DNA of 50,897 bases from positions 1-50,897 of the forward strand of contig JAONKT010000002.1 of assembly GCA_028377625.1 (NCBI GenBank). The letters run 5' to 3'. The notes beneath the pieces are model-generated. The model searched no databases, was not told where the DNA came from, and saw only the letters and a list, made by a program, of their open reading frames with translations. Both the position numbers and the translations under genes were made by a program. Source of the stretch: Candidatus Nitrosopumilus sp. Its GTDB lineage: Archaea > Thermoproteota > Nitrososphaeria > Nitrososphaerales > Nitrosopumilaceae. Shown here in pieces: positions 50,835-50,897 of the stretch. Positions within the stretch are counted from its first letter, which is position 1. Each line of letters opens with the position of its first letter.

Positions 50835-50897
50835 ATGAAAATAAGATTAACAATTGCAATTTTAATAATTGTGTTAACTGTAGGTAGTATAGTTATT
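50835..50897 (+). CDS. Start of a gene cut by the window end
   Basis: ATG at 50835 opens a frame of 21 codons to the edge: KIRLTIAILIIVLTVGSIVI. This is a signal peptide or membrane helix. The gene lies 40 bp after the exoprotein gene on the same strand, so it may be the fourth gene of the export cassette. Nothing more can be said. Confidence 0.6.
   Translation, partial: MKIRLTIAILIIVLTVGSIVI

Noticed and set aside
1-50897. CRISPR arrays, transposons, prophage and rRNA genes
   Set aside because: No spaced repeats of suitable length, no transposase or integrase motifs, and no rRNA segments were seen in a reading of both strands.

Overview
The window is a gene-dense, AT-rich stretch of an archaeal chromosome. 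It most likely comes from a marine ammonia-oxidising thaumarchaeote (Nitrososphaerota, Nitrosopumilus-like). The archaeal signs are glycerol-1-phosphate dehydrogenase, Rpo11 with TFS and PCNA, a proteasome beta subunit, the KH/beta-CASP nuclease aCPSF1, the archaeal pantoate kinase/phosphopantothenate synthetase route to CoA, a tRNA with an apparent extra insertion, and very frequent TTG starts with few leaders. No transposase, integrase, phage gene, CRISPR array or rRNA was seen. No gap between genes exceeds 300 bp.

Layout: 1-3434 (minus) holds a TrmG10-type tRNA methyltransferase (cut by the window edge), PRPP synthetase and an MscS channel. 3580-8453 (plus) holds a lysine-2,3-aminomutase-like radical SAM enzyme, a glutamine synthetase, an exported protein and a J-domain protein with an unusual C-terminal half. 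8539-11913 holds a ferredoxin, a P-loop-less RecA-like protein, a class V aminotransferase, a lone Lrp ligand domain, a tyrosine phosphatase and two tandem small paralogues. 12531-17688 is an information-processing and metabolism block: rpo11, tfs, pcn, aspartate kinase, a secreted duplicated-domain protein and cobJ/cbiH. 17685-27355 mixes tyrS, several small zinc-binding proteins, a DegT aminotransferase overlapping an MtrA-like gene, a dUTPase-like protein, a PfkB kinase, cyclophilin, exported proteins and a small HTH protein. 27407-28390 holds tRNA-Arg(CCU), bluB and tRNA-Val(GAC).

28398-39242 carries a CopD-like membrane protein, rtcA, an NMN adenylyltransferase, an alanine-glyoxylate-type aminotransferase, an FKBP with a KPET tail, G1P dehydrogenase, psmB, aCPSF1, SepF, a PP-loop thiouridylase-like protein and a prolidase. 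39239-44965 ends in a tightly overlapping minus-strand CoA operon: pantoate kinase, 4-phosphopantoate-beta-alanine ligase, PanB, CoaBC and a methyltransferase. 45029-50897 has an AbrB-PhoU regulator, a Nudix hydrolase, a double-HTH Lrp-like regulator, and a three-gene ABC export cassette whose ATPase apparently starts at CTG.

The points most worth following up are: the aminomutase-like/glutamine synthetase pair, where both lysine-binding aspartates appear replaced, one by Arg; the J-domain protein with HSD instead of HPD joined to a repetitive beta-rich half; the tandem 48/50-residue paralogues; the DegT/MtrA-like coupled pair; the tRNA-Arg insertion; and the CTG start. All homology statements come from reading motifs by eye; no search was run.
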